Shown here piece after piece: positions 34,301-42,795 of a stretch of DNA of 64,000 nt (within the stretch, counting starts at the first letter, position 1; every line of letters begins with the position of its first letter). The stretch is from Amycolatopsis mediterranei (lineage in GTDB: Bacteria > Actinomycetota > Actinomycetes > Mycobacteriales > Pseudonocardiaceae): contig NZ_CP100416.1 in the NCBI RefSeq assembly GCF_026017845.1, forward strand, positions 3,199,962 through 3,263,961, given 5' to 3'. A program made the position numbers and the translations under genes. The notes under the pieces are model-generated. The model was not told the origin of the DNA and made no database searches. It saw only the letters and a list, made by a program, of their open reading frames with translations.

Positions 34301-35482
34301 TCAGCCCGGCCGCAGCGGCAGCCGCGCGACGACGCGCCAGCGCCGGCCCGCCGCCGGACCCGCCTGCACGGTACCGCCCACCGCGGCCACCCGCTCCGCC
34401 ATCCCCAGCAGGCCGTAGCCACCCCGGCGGGCGGGCCGGCCGGCGCCGTCGTTGACCACTTCGACCAGCAGCTCGCCGGGCGGCTCGTGGCGGACGAGCA
34501 CCCGCACCTCGGCGGCTTCGGGCGCGTGCCGGCGGACGTTGGTGAGCGACTCGGTGAGCAGCCGGTGCGCGGTGGTGACGACTTCCGGCGCGACCGCCAG
34601 GTCGGCGAGGCCGGGGCCGACCTCCAGGTGGATGCGGTCGTCGTCGGGGACCGCGCGGTCCACGGCGGTGGCGAGGTCGGCGGGCGGGACGAAGAGGTCT
34701 TCGTCGCCGGTCCGCAGCGCCCCGACCAGCCGGCGCATCGCGGACAGGGCCGTCGCGCCCGCGGTTTCCAGCTCGGCGAAGGTCGCGGTGTCGCCGCCGG
34801 CCCGCTCGGCGACGCGGTGCGCGGCCTGGACGCGCACGACGATGCCGCTGATCTGGTGGGCGACGAGGTCGTGCAGCTCCCGCGCCAGCCGCAGCCGCTC
34901 GGCGGTGCGGAGTTCGAGCACCTCCACGCGGTGGCGGACGTCGGCGTCGCGCAGGACCAGGCCGCCGGCCAGCGCGCCGCCCCAGGCCACCGCGGCGCCC
35001 GCGGCGTAGAGCGCGGACGTCGTTTCGGCGCCGTAGCGCAGGATCGGGGCGAGGGTCGCGGCACAGCCACCGAGGACCGCCTGTGCGGTGGCCGCCTTCG
35101 GGGACAGCCGGTGGCAGCACGCACCGACCATCAGCGCCAGCGCGAGGGCTTCGGCCGAACCGGGCTGCGGCGGCAGCCGGGCGCCCGCCGTGGCGAGCGC
35201 GGCGGTGACGGCCGTGCCCAGCAGCGACAACCCGGACACGGCGGCGGCCAGGCCGGCGATGTGGCCGGGGAACCGGCGGCGCAGCACGGCCAGCAGCGCC
35301 ACCACCGGCCCGAGGCCCGGCGCGAACTCGATGGCGACGGTGGCGAGCTGCCCCTGGCCCGGACCGGCCCGGGCCGCGACGACCGTGTCGAGCACGACCA
35401 GTGCCCCGAGGACGACCGCCTCGGCCACGAGCGGGCCACGGCGGCCGGTCCACGGGATCCGCGGGTGGCCGGCGAAGGTCAT
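34301..35482 (-). CDS. Sensor histidine kinase (HisKA_3 type) of the two-component pair
   Basis: The 393-aa protein starts at ATG 35482 (an upstream in-frame frame has no family sequence). Four or five hydrophobic segments occupy residues about 20-175. The HisKA_3 dimerisation helix follows, with the phosphorylated His204 in RLRLARELHDLVAHQISG, and then an HATPase_c domain with LTNVRRHAPEA (N box), NDGAG and GYGLLGMAERVAAVGG. The layout matches actinobacterial DesK/NarX-like kinases. It is 16 bp upstream of the LuxR-type response regulator and should phosphorylate it. Confidence 0.9.
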   Translation of the reverse strand: MTFAGHPRIPWTGRRGPLVAEAVVLGALVVLDTVVAARAGPGQGQLATVAIEFAPGLGPVVALLAVLRRRFPGHIAGLAAAVSGLSLLGTAVTAALATAGARLPPQPGSAEALALALMVGACCHRLSPKAATAQAVLGGCAATLAPILRYGAETTSALYAAGAAVAWGGALAGGLVLRDADVRHRVEVLELRTAERLRLARELHDLVAHQISGIVVRVQAAHRVAERAGGDTATFAELETAGATALSAMRRLVGALRTGDEDLFVPPADLATAVDRAVPDDDRIHLEVGPGLADLAVAPEVVTTAHRLLTESLTNVRRHAPEAAEVRVLVRHEPPGELLVEVVNDGAGRPARRGGYGLLGMAERVAAVGGTVQAGPAAGRRWRVVARLPLRPG

Positions 35483-35644
35483 CCGCCGATGGTGCCGCAC
35501 CGCGCGGCCGCGCGCCCCACACACGGGGCGAAACTCCTACCCGGGTACGAGACGGCGGCGCGCATCTCGTACCGGCGGCCGATCGCGGCACGGTGGTTCC
35601 GCGGAAGACTCGGGACGATGGACGATCGATGCGAAGAGGTTCCG

Positions 35645-36094
35645 ATGCGGGAGGCCGGCGCCACCGGGACGCGGCCCGTCGAAGGGCTGATCGAGGGCTT
35701 GCCGGGCTGGTACTTCGTGCTCGTCGGGCTGCTGGTGGCGAGCAACGACCTGAGCCTGCAGTTCAGCGACCGGTACAGCTGGGTCGCGCTGCTGCCGCTG
35801 GTGCTCGTGGCGGTGCACCTGACGCTGTGGTTCACCCTGCTGGCCCGCCGGCGGCGGTACCTGCGTGCGGTGTGGCGCAGCAAGCAGGCGCTCGCGCTCG
35901 TCGCCGTGCTGTTCACGCTGCGGCTGCTGCTGCAGTTCGGGCTCGCGAAGCTGACCGGCGAAGCCGCGCCGCTGCACAGCTACACGCACCTGGTGATCGG
36001 GCTGGTGATGCTCGTCGTGACCACCGCCGGGGCGTGGTTCGACCAGTGGCTCGTCCTGCGGGTGGTGAACCGGGACGCGAACCGCCGACGGTGA
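35645..36094 (+). CDS. Small membrane protein of unknown function
   Basis: The 149-aa protein has four predicted transmembrane segments (about 25-45, 55-75, 90-108 and 118-138) and charged ends. I chose ATG 35645 because it follows a GAAGAGG ribosome site; ATG 35618 would add nine residues. No family is recognised. It is divergent from the two-component genes and precedes the MauE-like gene tail to tail, with nothing recognisable between them. Confidence 0.6.
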   Translation: MREAGATGTRPVEGLIEGLPGWYFVLVGLLVASNDLSLQFSDRYSWVALLPLVLVAVHLTLWFTLLARRRRYLRAVWRSKQALALVAVLFTLRLLLQFGLAKLTGEAAPLHSYTHLVIGLVMLVVTTAGAWFDQWLVLRVVNRDANRRR

Positions 36095-36149
36095 TTTTCC
36101 GGCCAACCGTCGTCGATTTCTTCGCGGGGTCACGGAAACGGTAAAAGAA

Positions 36150-36677
36150 TCATCGGAAAGCCCGCCCGGATTTTCGGTCGCCGGCTGCGCGCCACGCCGG
36201 AATCAGGTGGTTCGCCATCGCCAGCACCACGCCGGCGGCCACGCACGCCCACCGGTCCGGGGCCGGCGCGGGTGCGCCCAGGGCCGCGCACCCGGCGCTG
36301 CCCGCGGCGAGCACGACCGCCCGGGCCACCACCGCCCACGACACCTCCGCCGCGCCGAAACACCCGCACGGCACGCCCGCGCGGCGCGTCCGCAGCACCG
36401 CCGCGTAACCCGCGAAAGCGCAGTACAGCGCGGCTTGCGCGAGGGCGGGCAGCGCCGCGGCAGCCGGATCGGCGAGCACTGAGGCGAGCATCGCCGCGCC
36501 CACGAGGACCTCCGCGCCGGCGGTCGGCGCGGCCACGAAGGGCGGCAGCAGGCGGTGGGCGCGCAGCACCGCCCGGTGCTCCCGCGGCCGCGCCGCGTGG
36601 GCCGCGCCGGCCGCGGTCAGCAGCACCGCCCCGAGCGCCGTCAGCGCCGTCATTCCCGCGGACCAGAAGGTGTGCAC
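36150..36677 (-). CDS. MauE/DoxX-type membrane protein
   Basis: The 175-aa protein has four transmembrane segments. Near residue 105 it carries CGCFG, the pair of cysteines expected in MauE-type proteins, and RPREHRAVLRAHRLLPPFVA typical of the MauE fold. MauE is required, with MauD, for making the methylamine dehydrogenase beta subunit, probably by disulfide formation in the periplasm or outside face. Here it is divergent from a five-gene operon that encodes a MauD-like thioredoxin and a Tat-exported six-cysteine protein. The GTG at 36677 is the start. Confidence 0.8.
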   Translation of the reverse strand: MHTFWSAGMTALTALGAVLLTAAGAAHAARPREHRAVLRAHRLLPPFVAAPTAGAEVLVGAAMLASVLADPAAAALPALAQAALYCAFAGYAAVLRTRRAGVPCGCFGAAEVSWAVVARAVVLAAGSAGCAALGAPAPAPDRWACVAAGVVLAMANHLIPAWRAAGDRKSGRAFR

Positions 36678-36824
36678 GGACCCACTGTATTCGCGACACC
36701 GCATTTCCGGACAGAAGTACCGTCCCCGTTCGGAGCAATCCGAGAACCGTTGGAAAACGATCGTGGCCACCGCGGAATCCGTCGGCTAGTCTCACCGGGT
36801 GCGATTCCGGGAATCGGAGGTCCC

Positions 36825-37517
36825 ATGGCGACACAACGGCTGCGATTGGTGGCGCCGAGCGGCGACCGGGTGATCGTGGGCCTGCCCGCGGCGGCCCCGG
36901 TTTCCCACGTGGTGGCCGGCGTCCGGTTCGTCGGCGGCTCGTACGGCACCGGGTTCCAGATCGGGCCGCGCGGCTACCACGACTTCGCGTGCACGCACGT
37001 CGCCCCGGCCGAAACCCGTGAGCGCTTGGTCGTGCACGGCCGGGAAGTGGCCGTCGCCGAGGCGCGTGACGGGCAATCGTCCGTGGCCACCCTGTTCGGC
37101 GCCTACCACGAGCTGATGACGGTGTACGCGGGCCCGGCACCCCGCCGCGACCGCGTGCTCGCCCTGTTCGGCTCGCTGCGGATCGAGGACCACGTCGACG
37201 GCATGACCGTCGTCCCCCGCGCGGAGACGCTGCTGGACCCGATGAACGAACACTTCGTGGTCGTGGTGAAGGACCACGGTTCGCTGTCGATCCCCGCGCC
37301 GCGCCAGGCCGCGGCGCTGATCCCGCCGCACGCGGGCGCGCGCACGCAGCACGGCGAGGTCTGGAAGTCCGGGTACGCGAAGGAGTCCGCGCACTCGTTC
37401 GTCCTCGGCTGCCCGGCGGGCCTGGCCGAGGTCCACCTCGCCACCACGGCGGCGAAGACCGAGCGGGAACGGCTCGACTGGCTCGACGGGATCGACATCG
37501 CCTGGGACCGCCGATGA
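36825..37517 (+). CDS. Hypothetical protein, first gene of the Mau-like operon
   Basis: The 230-aa soluble protein has a strong GGAGG site 4 nt before ATG 36825. It looks like a mixed alpha/beta fold with several Gly/His/Asp-rich turns (GSYGTGFQIGPRGYHDFACTHVAPA) and no known motif. Its stop overlaps the start of the mauD-like gene (ATGA), so it is translationally coupled and probably part of the same process. No homologue can be named. Confidence 0.75.
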   Translation: MATQRLRLVAPSGDRVIVGLPAAAPVSHVVAGVRFVGGSYGTGFQIGPRGYHDFACTHVAPAETRERLVVHGREVAVAEARDGQSSVATLFGAYHELMTVYAGPAPRRDRVLALFGSLRIEDHVDGMTVVPRAETLLDPMNEHFVVVVKDHGSLSIPAPRQAAALIPPHAGARTQHGEVWKSGYAKESAHSFVLGCPAGLAEVHLATTAAKTERERLDWLDGIDIAWDRR

Positions 37518-38008
37518 CCCCTTCGGTCGCGGTCACGCTCCTCACGTGGGCGGCGATCATCCTGCTGTTCTTCGGGCTGGCGGCCGTTCTGCGCGAAGTC
37601 CGGCTGCTGCGCGGGATCGTCACCCGGGCCACGGACGGGTTCGTGGCCGCGCCGCCCGATCTGGTGCTGGGCCCGCGGTTCGCCGGCGACGGCGGCCGGA
37701 TCGTGGCGGCGGTCGATTCGGGCTGCCCGCTGTGCCTGACGGTGGTCGAGCGGCTGGCCGGCCTCGGCGCGGAGGCGACCCTGCTGACCCACGAACCCCT
37801 GACGACGTGGGCGGAACTGGCCCACGGCCTGCCGGTGATCAGCGACGGCGAAGCGTGGCGGTCGGTTTCCCACCTCTCGCCACCGGTGCTGATGTCGCTC
37901 GACGGGACCGGCCGCGTCCGCCGGATGCTGCTGCCGGTCCGGGCGGCCGAAGTGGACACGGCACTGGCCGGCTGGGCCGGCCCGAAGGAAGGAGGCGACC
38001 CCCGGTGA
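37514..38008 (+). CDS. MauD-like membrane-anchored thioredoxin-family protein
   Basis: The 164-aa protein starts with a transmembrane helix (residues 7-27), then a soluble domain with VDSGCPLC (Cys71-X2-Cys74), the redox-active site, and further thioredoxin-like strands. MauD acts as a disulfide isomerase or oxidase in methylamine dehydrogenase maturation. It overlaps the upstream gene by 4 bp and the next by 4 bp (GTGA), a tight operon. The obvious client is the six-cysteine exported protein encoded immediately downstream. Confidence 0.82.
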   Translation: MTPSVAVTLLTWAAIILLFFGLAAVLREVRLLRGIVTRATDGFVAAPPDLVLGPRFAGDGGRIVAAVDSGCPLCLTVVERLAGLGAEATLLTHEPLTTWAELAHGLPVISDGEAWRSVSHLSPPVLMSLDGTGRVRRMLLPVRAAEVDTALAGWAGPKEGGDPR

Positions 38009-38571
38009 CGCTGGAGTTGGCGCACATTCCCGAGGTTGACCGCCCCGGCCCGGCGGCCGGGGCCACCCGCGCGGGACGGAAGCTGAAGACCCGCGGCACG
38101 CGCCGGACGTTCCTGCGGGCGGTGACGCTCGGGGCCTTGACGATCGGCGCGACCGCGCTCGACTGGTCCGGCCTGTCCCGCGTCCGGAAGGCGAACGCCG
38201 AGTACAGCCCGTACGGCATGCCGGGCTTCGACCGCAACGACTGCCGGGACGCCTACCCCACCGGCTACGCCGAGCTGACCGACACCAGCGGCGCCTACGT
38301 CAACGCCTACGCCGCGTGCTTCGGCGGGTTCTGGCGGGGGAGCACCTACTGCGAAGCGGGCTGGCACAAGTACGGCACCTGGAACGAGGGCGGCATCCAG
38401 GTCGACCACCAACCGGTGGCCAACACGTGCGGCCAGTTCGTGGGCAAGAACGCGTGGCGGTGGACGACGCCGGACATGAAGGTCTACCGCTGCTCCGACG
38501 GCTTCTCCACCTTCTGGGGCGGCGGGTACACCGGCCAGACGTACCTGACGATCTGCCGCGCCGCCCTGTGA
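38005..38571 (+). CDS. Tat-exported six-cysteine, Trp-rich protein of unknown function
   Basis: The 188-aa precursor has a long Tat leader: a basic segment with twin Arg33-Arg34 before a hydrophobic stretch, and an expected cut after Ala65 (ANA/EYS). The mature protein is about 123 aa with cysteines at 80, 105, 116, 142, 163 and 184 (three likely disulfides) and six tryptophans, no repeats and no known family. Size, Tat leader and neighbours are reminiscent of the methylamine dehydrogenase light chain, which carries a Trp-derived cofactor. But the number of cysteines is half as large, the sequence does not match, and no heavy-chain or mauG gene is near. The likely role is an exported, redox-matured enzyme subunit or toxin. 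Confidence 0.75.
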   Translation: MTLELAHIPEVDRPGPAAGATRAGRKLKTRGTRRTFLRAVTLGALTIGATALDWSGLSRVRKANAEYSPYGMPGFDRNDCRDAYPTGYAELTDTSGAYVNAYAACFGGFWRGSTYCEAGWHKYGTWNEGGIQVDHQPVANTCGQFVGKNAWRWTTPDMKVYRCSDGFSTFWGGGYTGQTYLTICRAAL

Positions 38572-38741
38572 CCGAAGGGATCGCCCGGCGCCGGTGGCAC
38601 CCGCTGACGATCGCCGCCGGGCTCGTGCTCGCCGCGGCCGCGGTGACGATCGCGCTGGTGTTCGCACCGGGCCGGCTGCTGCCGGGCGCGTGGCTCGTCC
38701 TGTGCGCGGCCGCCGGGTTCGCCACCAGCGGCTCCAGTTGA
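38568..38741 (+). CDS. 57-aa two-helix membrane protein
   Basis: The GTG at 38568 overlaps the stop of the exported-protein gene by 4 bp (GTGA). The product has two short hydrophobic helices (about 13-33 and 38-54) with a Gly/Arg-rich turn. The tight overlap implies co-translation with the rest of the Mau-like operon. The protein probably anchors or assists maturation of the neighbouring exported protein, but no family is known. Confidence 0.65.
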   Translation: MTEGIARRRWHPLTIAAGLVLAAAAVTIALVFAPGRLLPGAWLVLCAAAGFATSGSS

Positions 38742-38759
38742 AGCCGGAATTCGGCCTTC

Positions 38760-39323
38760 GTGCTGAGCTCGCCGGTCTGGCGAGGTACTCCGACACTGGC
38801 GTTCTGCGCCGGGCTCGTCTGCGGCGGCGCCCTGACCGCGCTCGTCCTGACCGTGGCGGGTTCCCTGCTGCGCGCCCCGCTTCCGGCGCTTCTGTGCTGG
38901 GTCGTGGTGGCCGCGGCGCTGGGTGCGGTGCTGCTGCGCGAAACGGGGGTGTGGTCGTTCCGGCTGCCGGAAAACCGCCGGCTGGTGCCGGACACGGTGT
39001 TCCGCCTCGGCCGCCACCTCGGCCCGCTGCAGTTCGGCTTCGAGATGGGCACGGGTGCGCGCACCTACCTGCCCAGCGGCCTGCCGTACGTCGCCGCGAT
39101 CGCCGTGGCCCTCACGGCTTCGCTGCCCGCGGCGTTGTGCGCGGGCGCGGGGTTCGGGCTCGGCCGGGCGCTGATGACGACGGCGAACCTGCGCTACGAC
39201 GGCGAAAGCGGCTGGGACGGCGAATGGCGGGCCCACGGCCGGGAGCTCAAGCTCCTGACCGGGGCCGCCTTCGTCGTCCCGCTCGCCGCGGTCGCCGTCA
39301 CGGTGTTGTCTGGTACGCCCTGA
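38760..39323 (+). CDS. Membrane protein, last gene of the Mau-like operon
   Basis: The 187-aa product has about four transmembrane segments (12-33, 42-60, 105-140 and 168-185). A cytosolic or exported loop carries PENRRLVPDTVFRLGRHLGPLQFGFEMGTGARTYLPSGLPYV, a conserved-looking block I recall from actinobacterial mau-linked proteins but cannot name. It starts with GTG 18 nt after the 57-aa gene. Its end overlaps the 3' end of the convergent subtilase gene by 26 bp. Confidence 0.7.
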   Translation: MLSSPVWRGTPTLAFCAGLVCGGALTALVLTVAGSLLRAPLPALLCWVVVAAALGAVLLRETGVWSFRLPENRRLVPDTVFRLGRHLGPLQFGFEMGTGARTYLPSGLPYVAAIAVALTASLPAALCAGAGFGLGRALMTTANLRYDGESGWDGEWRAHGRELKLLTGAAFVVPLAAVAVTVLSGTP

Positions 39324-42300
39324 TCACCGTCTGGGTGACGGCGTTGCCGTCGGTGTCCCGGGCGGTGATCCGCAGCGACACGAACCCGCCGCCCGGCGGG
39401 TCGTGCACCACCGCGAGCCCGCCGTTGCCGATCCGGGCGGTGGGCGTGCTCGTCCACTTTGCACCGTCGTCAGTGGACGTCTCGACGCGCAGGTCCGCCA
39501 GCCGGAACTCGCCCGCGCCCGGTTGCCGCTGAGCGGTCAGCGCGAGCACGAACGGCTTCCCGGCCGGGGCGCGGCTCTGGTCGTCGACCGCACCCTCGGC
39601 CCGGACCACCAGCAGTGGCAACGGTTTCGCCGGCGCCATCGCTCCCGGCTCGTGGAACGTCCACGCCACGTCCACCGCGGTGCCCACCACCGACCACGGC
39701 ACGCTGCGCGTGGCGACCGACCGCAGGGTGTAAGTTCCCGCGGCGTCCGGAATGGTCAACGCCCCGAAGGCCGGGCTCGGCGTGCTGGCCGGCGCGACGC
39801 CGTCGCGGGAAAGCGTCGCCGTGCCGGTGAGGCCGCCCGGTGGCGCGGTGTACTGCTCCGGGTCGCTGCCCGACACCAGCGGGATCGCGTACGTCAGCTG
39901 GTTTCCGGCGCGCAGCACTCCCCAGCCGTCCTGCGGTGCACCGAAAGCGGGGCCGACCGGGGCGCGGTTCCAGCCGGAGTGCTGCGGCCCGGGCCGGTAC
40001 GTCCGGTACGAGTAGTTGCTCTCCGCGTCGGTCAGCGGGTCCGGGTACACCGCCAGGAGGTGCTGCCAGCTCACCCCGGTCGTGTAGTACTCGGTGCGCC
40101 GGCTCGGCAGCGCCTGCGCCACGACCTGGTAGGTCCCGCTGTCGGCGCCCGGGAACCCGAAGGTGACGTCGTCGAGGCGCAGGCTCTCGGCCGGTTTCCC
40201 CTGGGTGTGGTAGCGGGCGTCGACCACCGCGAGGTCCCGGTCGCGCACCCGGAACACCGGATCGGCCGGCACGCGGCCGCGCTCGAGCAGCGCCAGCTGG
40301 TAGACGTACCCGTTCGGATCCACCCCGGGTGGCCGGGCGGCCAGCGTCGCCCGGAAGTACAGCGCGTAGGTGTGGTCGGTGACTTCGCGGTCCGAGCCGA
40401 CCGCGTACAGCTCGGTCCCCGGCTGGGCGATCCAGGCGAGCGTGTTCGTGCGGGTCCCGCCCGGATTTCCGGACACCAGGCCCAGTTCGCCGCCCTGCAG
40501 CCGCGCGTCGGGGCGATCGACCGCCGCCCGCAGGGGTTTGCCCGCGCGGGCGTCGAGCGTGATCGAAACGTCGCCGGTGACCGGCTGACCGGGCCGCGAC
40601 AGCAGCGTGACGGCGGCCGGGCTGGTCTGGCCCGCCGGGTCACCGGAGATGTCGAACGCGTTGAGGTCGTAGCGCCCCTTGGGCACCCGCACCACGGCCG
40701 TGCCGTCGGCGCGGAACGGCCGGACGCCGAACGCGGCTCCCGTCGCGGTGTCGACGAGCGTGGCGACCCCCGCGGTGAACCGCCCGTCCCGGCCGATCAG
40801 CCGCACGGACACGTCGTAGCTTTCCGCTTCCAGGAAGGCCCCGAGCGCGGTCTGCACGGTGATCCCGGGCGCGGTCGCGGTCAGCCGGCCGCCGTGCTGC
40901 CCGGCCGCGTCCCCGCCCGCCCGGAGGGTGACGCCGACGTCGGCATCGCCGTGCGCGGGCACCACCACGGACGGCACCGACGGCGTGAACAGCGGCTGCG
41001 GGTTCGTGGCCAGCGACAGGGTGACGGCCGCATCCGTGTCGTTGTGGTAGGTCACGGTCTTCGTGACGGGTTGCGTGCGCGGCCATGCGACGAAGCCGTA
41101 GCCGAGGCTGCCGGTGGTGGCGGTGACCTGCTGGCTGACCGCGCGGCCGGCGTCCACCCGGCCGGCACCCTGCTCGGTGACGTCGGCGGTCGGTGTGGCG
41201 GTGCTCGTCAACGTCGTCTTGAGCCGGCCGGCGAGCCAGTCCGGGTGCCGCTGCAGCAGCAGGGCCGCCGAACCGGCGACGTGCGGGGTCGCCATCGACG
41301 TCCCGGAAAGCCGGGCGTAGTTGTCGTCCACCGGAGCGGTGTCGCCGTCGCGCGTGCCCGCGGCCCGGGCCGAGACGATGCCTTCGCCCGGCGCCGCGAT
41401 GTCCGGCTTGACCGCGTAGTCGCCGAGCCGCGCGCCCCGGTTGGAGAACGGGCTGGTGGTGTCCTGGGCCGACACGCTGCCGACGGCCAGCGCCGCATCC
41501 GCGGCGGCGGGCGCGACAACCGGTCCCGGTTCGGGCAGGTCGAGCGAGCGGTCGTTGCCGGCCGCGGCGACGAACAGGGTGCCGTACCGGGTGGTCAGCG
41601 CGTTCACCGCCTGGGACACCGGATCCGTGCCGTCGGTCGCGTCGCCGCCCAGGCTCAGGTTGACCACGCGGACCTTCGGCGCGATCCACTCCATGCCGGC
41701 GATCACCGCCGATTCCGGGCAGCCGTAGGCGACGCAGACCTTGCCGCTGACCAGCCGGGCGTCCGGCGCCACCCCGCGGTAGCGCCCACCGGAGGCGGCG
41801 CCGGTCCCGGCGATGATGCCGGCGACGTGCGTGCCGTGCCCGAGGTCGTCGCTCGCGTCCGGCCGGGTCCCGGTGAAGTCCTGCGCCTCGACCACCTTGC
41901 CGGCGAGATCCGGGTGGTCCGCCCGGACGCCGGTGTCGAGCACGCCGACCGTGACGCCGCGGCCCGTGTACCCCGCCTGCCACGCGGCCGGGGCGCCGAT
42001 CTGCGGCACGCTGACGTCGAGCGCCGGGGTGGCCAGGCCGTCCAGCCACACCTTCCCGACCCCGGCGCGCAGCGCGGACCCGGCGGTGAGCCAGCTCCAG
42101 AACTCGGTGCCCCGGCGCCGGTCCTGGCGCAGCGCCGTGCCGCGCACGCTCGGCAGGTCCCGGACGGCCGTGGTGGCGGGCGGCGTGGCGGCGGGGGAGC
42201 CGGCGGACGAGGTGACGATCAGGGGAAGACTGCCCGCGGAGTCGGCGAGGTGCTGGCGCAGCAGCTCGGAAACGTCGAACAGCCGGGGATCGAGCCGGCC

Positions 42301-42588
42301 GGAGGCCACCAGCGCCAGCGCGTCCGACGGCACCACGGTGATGTCGCCGGGCTTCGCGGGGGTGTGCGTTTCGCGGAAGAAACCGATCCGGTCGCGCCCC
42401 GGGCCCGGTTCGACGGTGACCGTGCTTTCCCCGCGGAAATTCGGCAGCACCCGCACCCGGTCGCCGGTGATCAAGGTGACGGATTGGCCCGAATCGCCGG
42501 GCGAGGCGGCCGGTTCCGCCGCCGCCGGAACGGGCAGCGACCACCCCGCCACCACCACGACCGCCAGTGCCAGCTGTCTTCGATGCAT
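39298..42588 (-). CDS. Secreted subtilisin-like serine protease (S8), 1096 aa
   Basis: Starting at ATG 42588 after a GGAGGG ribosome site, the protein has a signal peptide of about 25 residues, then a propeptide (VTLITGDRVRVLPN). The S8 catalytic domain has Asp218 in VGVLDTGVRADHPDL, His251 in GHGTHVAGI, and Ser431 in SGTSMATPHVAGSAALL. The remaining about 650 residues are beta-rich accessory domains, including an NPQPLFTPSVPSVVVPAHGDADVGV segment typical of large actinomycete subtilases. It is probably a broad extracellular protease. It is preceded by a LacI-type gene on the same strand 208 bp upstream; operon linkage is possible but unproven. Confidence 0.92.
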   Translation of the reverse strand: MHRRQLALAVVVVAGWSLPVPAAAEPAASPGDSGQSVTLITGDRVRVLPNFRGESTVTVEPGPGRDRIGFFRETHTPAKPGDITVVPSDALALVASGRLDPRLFDVSELLRQHLADSAGSLPLIVTSSAGSPAATPPATTAVRDLPSVRGTALRQDRRRGTEFWSWLTAGSALRAGVGKVWLDGLATPALDVSVPQIGAPAAWQAGYTGRGVTVGVLDTGVRADHPDLAGKVVEAQDFTGTRPDASDDLGHGTHVAGIIAGTGAASGGRYRGVAPDARLVSGKVCVAYGCPESAVIAGMEWIAPKVRVVNLSLGGDATDGTDPVSQAVNALTTRYGTLFVAAAGNDRSLDLPEPGPVVAPAAADAALAVGSVSAQDTTSPFSNRGARLGDYAVKPDIAAPGEGIVSARAAGTRDGDTAPVDDNYARLSGTSMATPHVAGSAALLLQRHPDWLAGRLKTTLTSTATPTADVTEQGAGRVDAGRAVSQQVTATTGSLGYGFVAWPRTQPVTKTVTYHNDTDAAVTLSLATNPQPLFTPSVPSVVVPAHGDADVGVTLRAGGDAAGQHGGRLTATAPGITVQTALGAFLEAESYDVSVRLIGRDGRFTAGVATLVDTATGAAFGVRPFRADGTAVVRVPKGRYDLNAFDISGDPAGQTSPAAVTLLSRPGQPVTGDVSITLDARAGKPLRAAVDRPDARLQGGELGLVSGNPGGTRTNTLAWIAQPGTELYAVGSDREVTDHTYALYFRATLAARPPGVDPNGYVYQLALLERGRVPADPVFRVRDRDLAVVDARYHTQGKPAESLRLDDVTFGFPGADSGTYQVVAQALPSRRTEYYTTGVSWQHLLAVYPDPLTDAESNYSYRTYRPGPQHSGWNRAPVGPAFGAPQDGWGVLRAGNQLTYAIPLVSGSDPEQYTAPPGGLTGTATLSRDGVAPASTPSPAFGALTIPDAAGTYTLRSVATRSVPWSVVGTAVDVAWTFHEPGAMAPAKPLPLLVVRAEGAVDDQSRAPAGKPFVLALTAQRQPGAGEFRLADLRVETSTDDGAKWTSTPTARIGNGGLAVVHDPPGGGFVSLRITARDTDGNAVTQTVIRAYQTTP

Positions 42589-42795
42589 GTCAGGACCCTC
42601 CGGCTGAGATCGTTTCCCCGGATTTCGTCTCGGCAAATGCGAGCGGGAAAAACAGCCGCGCGGTCGCCGCGGCCACGTTAACACCGGCTCGGGTGGCCCG
42701 GGCAATACGTCATTTCCGTGAACCAACAGCCGACAATTGATCACCGGAATACCGACAGTGGCAAAATGTGGGGGACGCTATTCGGCGCGGCCGCG

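Noticed and set aside
39403..42681. 1092-aa plus-strand frame opposite the subtilase
   Set aside because: Shadow frame; the minus strand has the complete Asp/His/Ser catalytic set.
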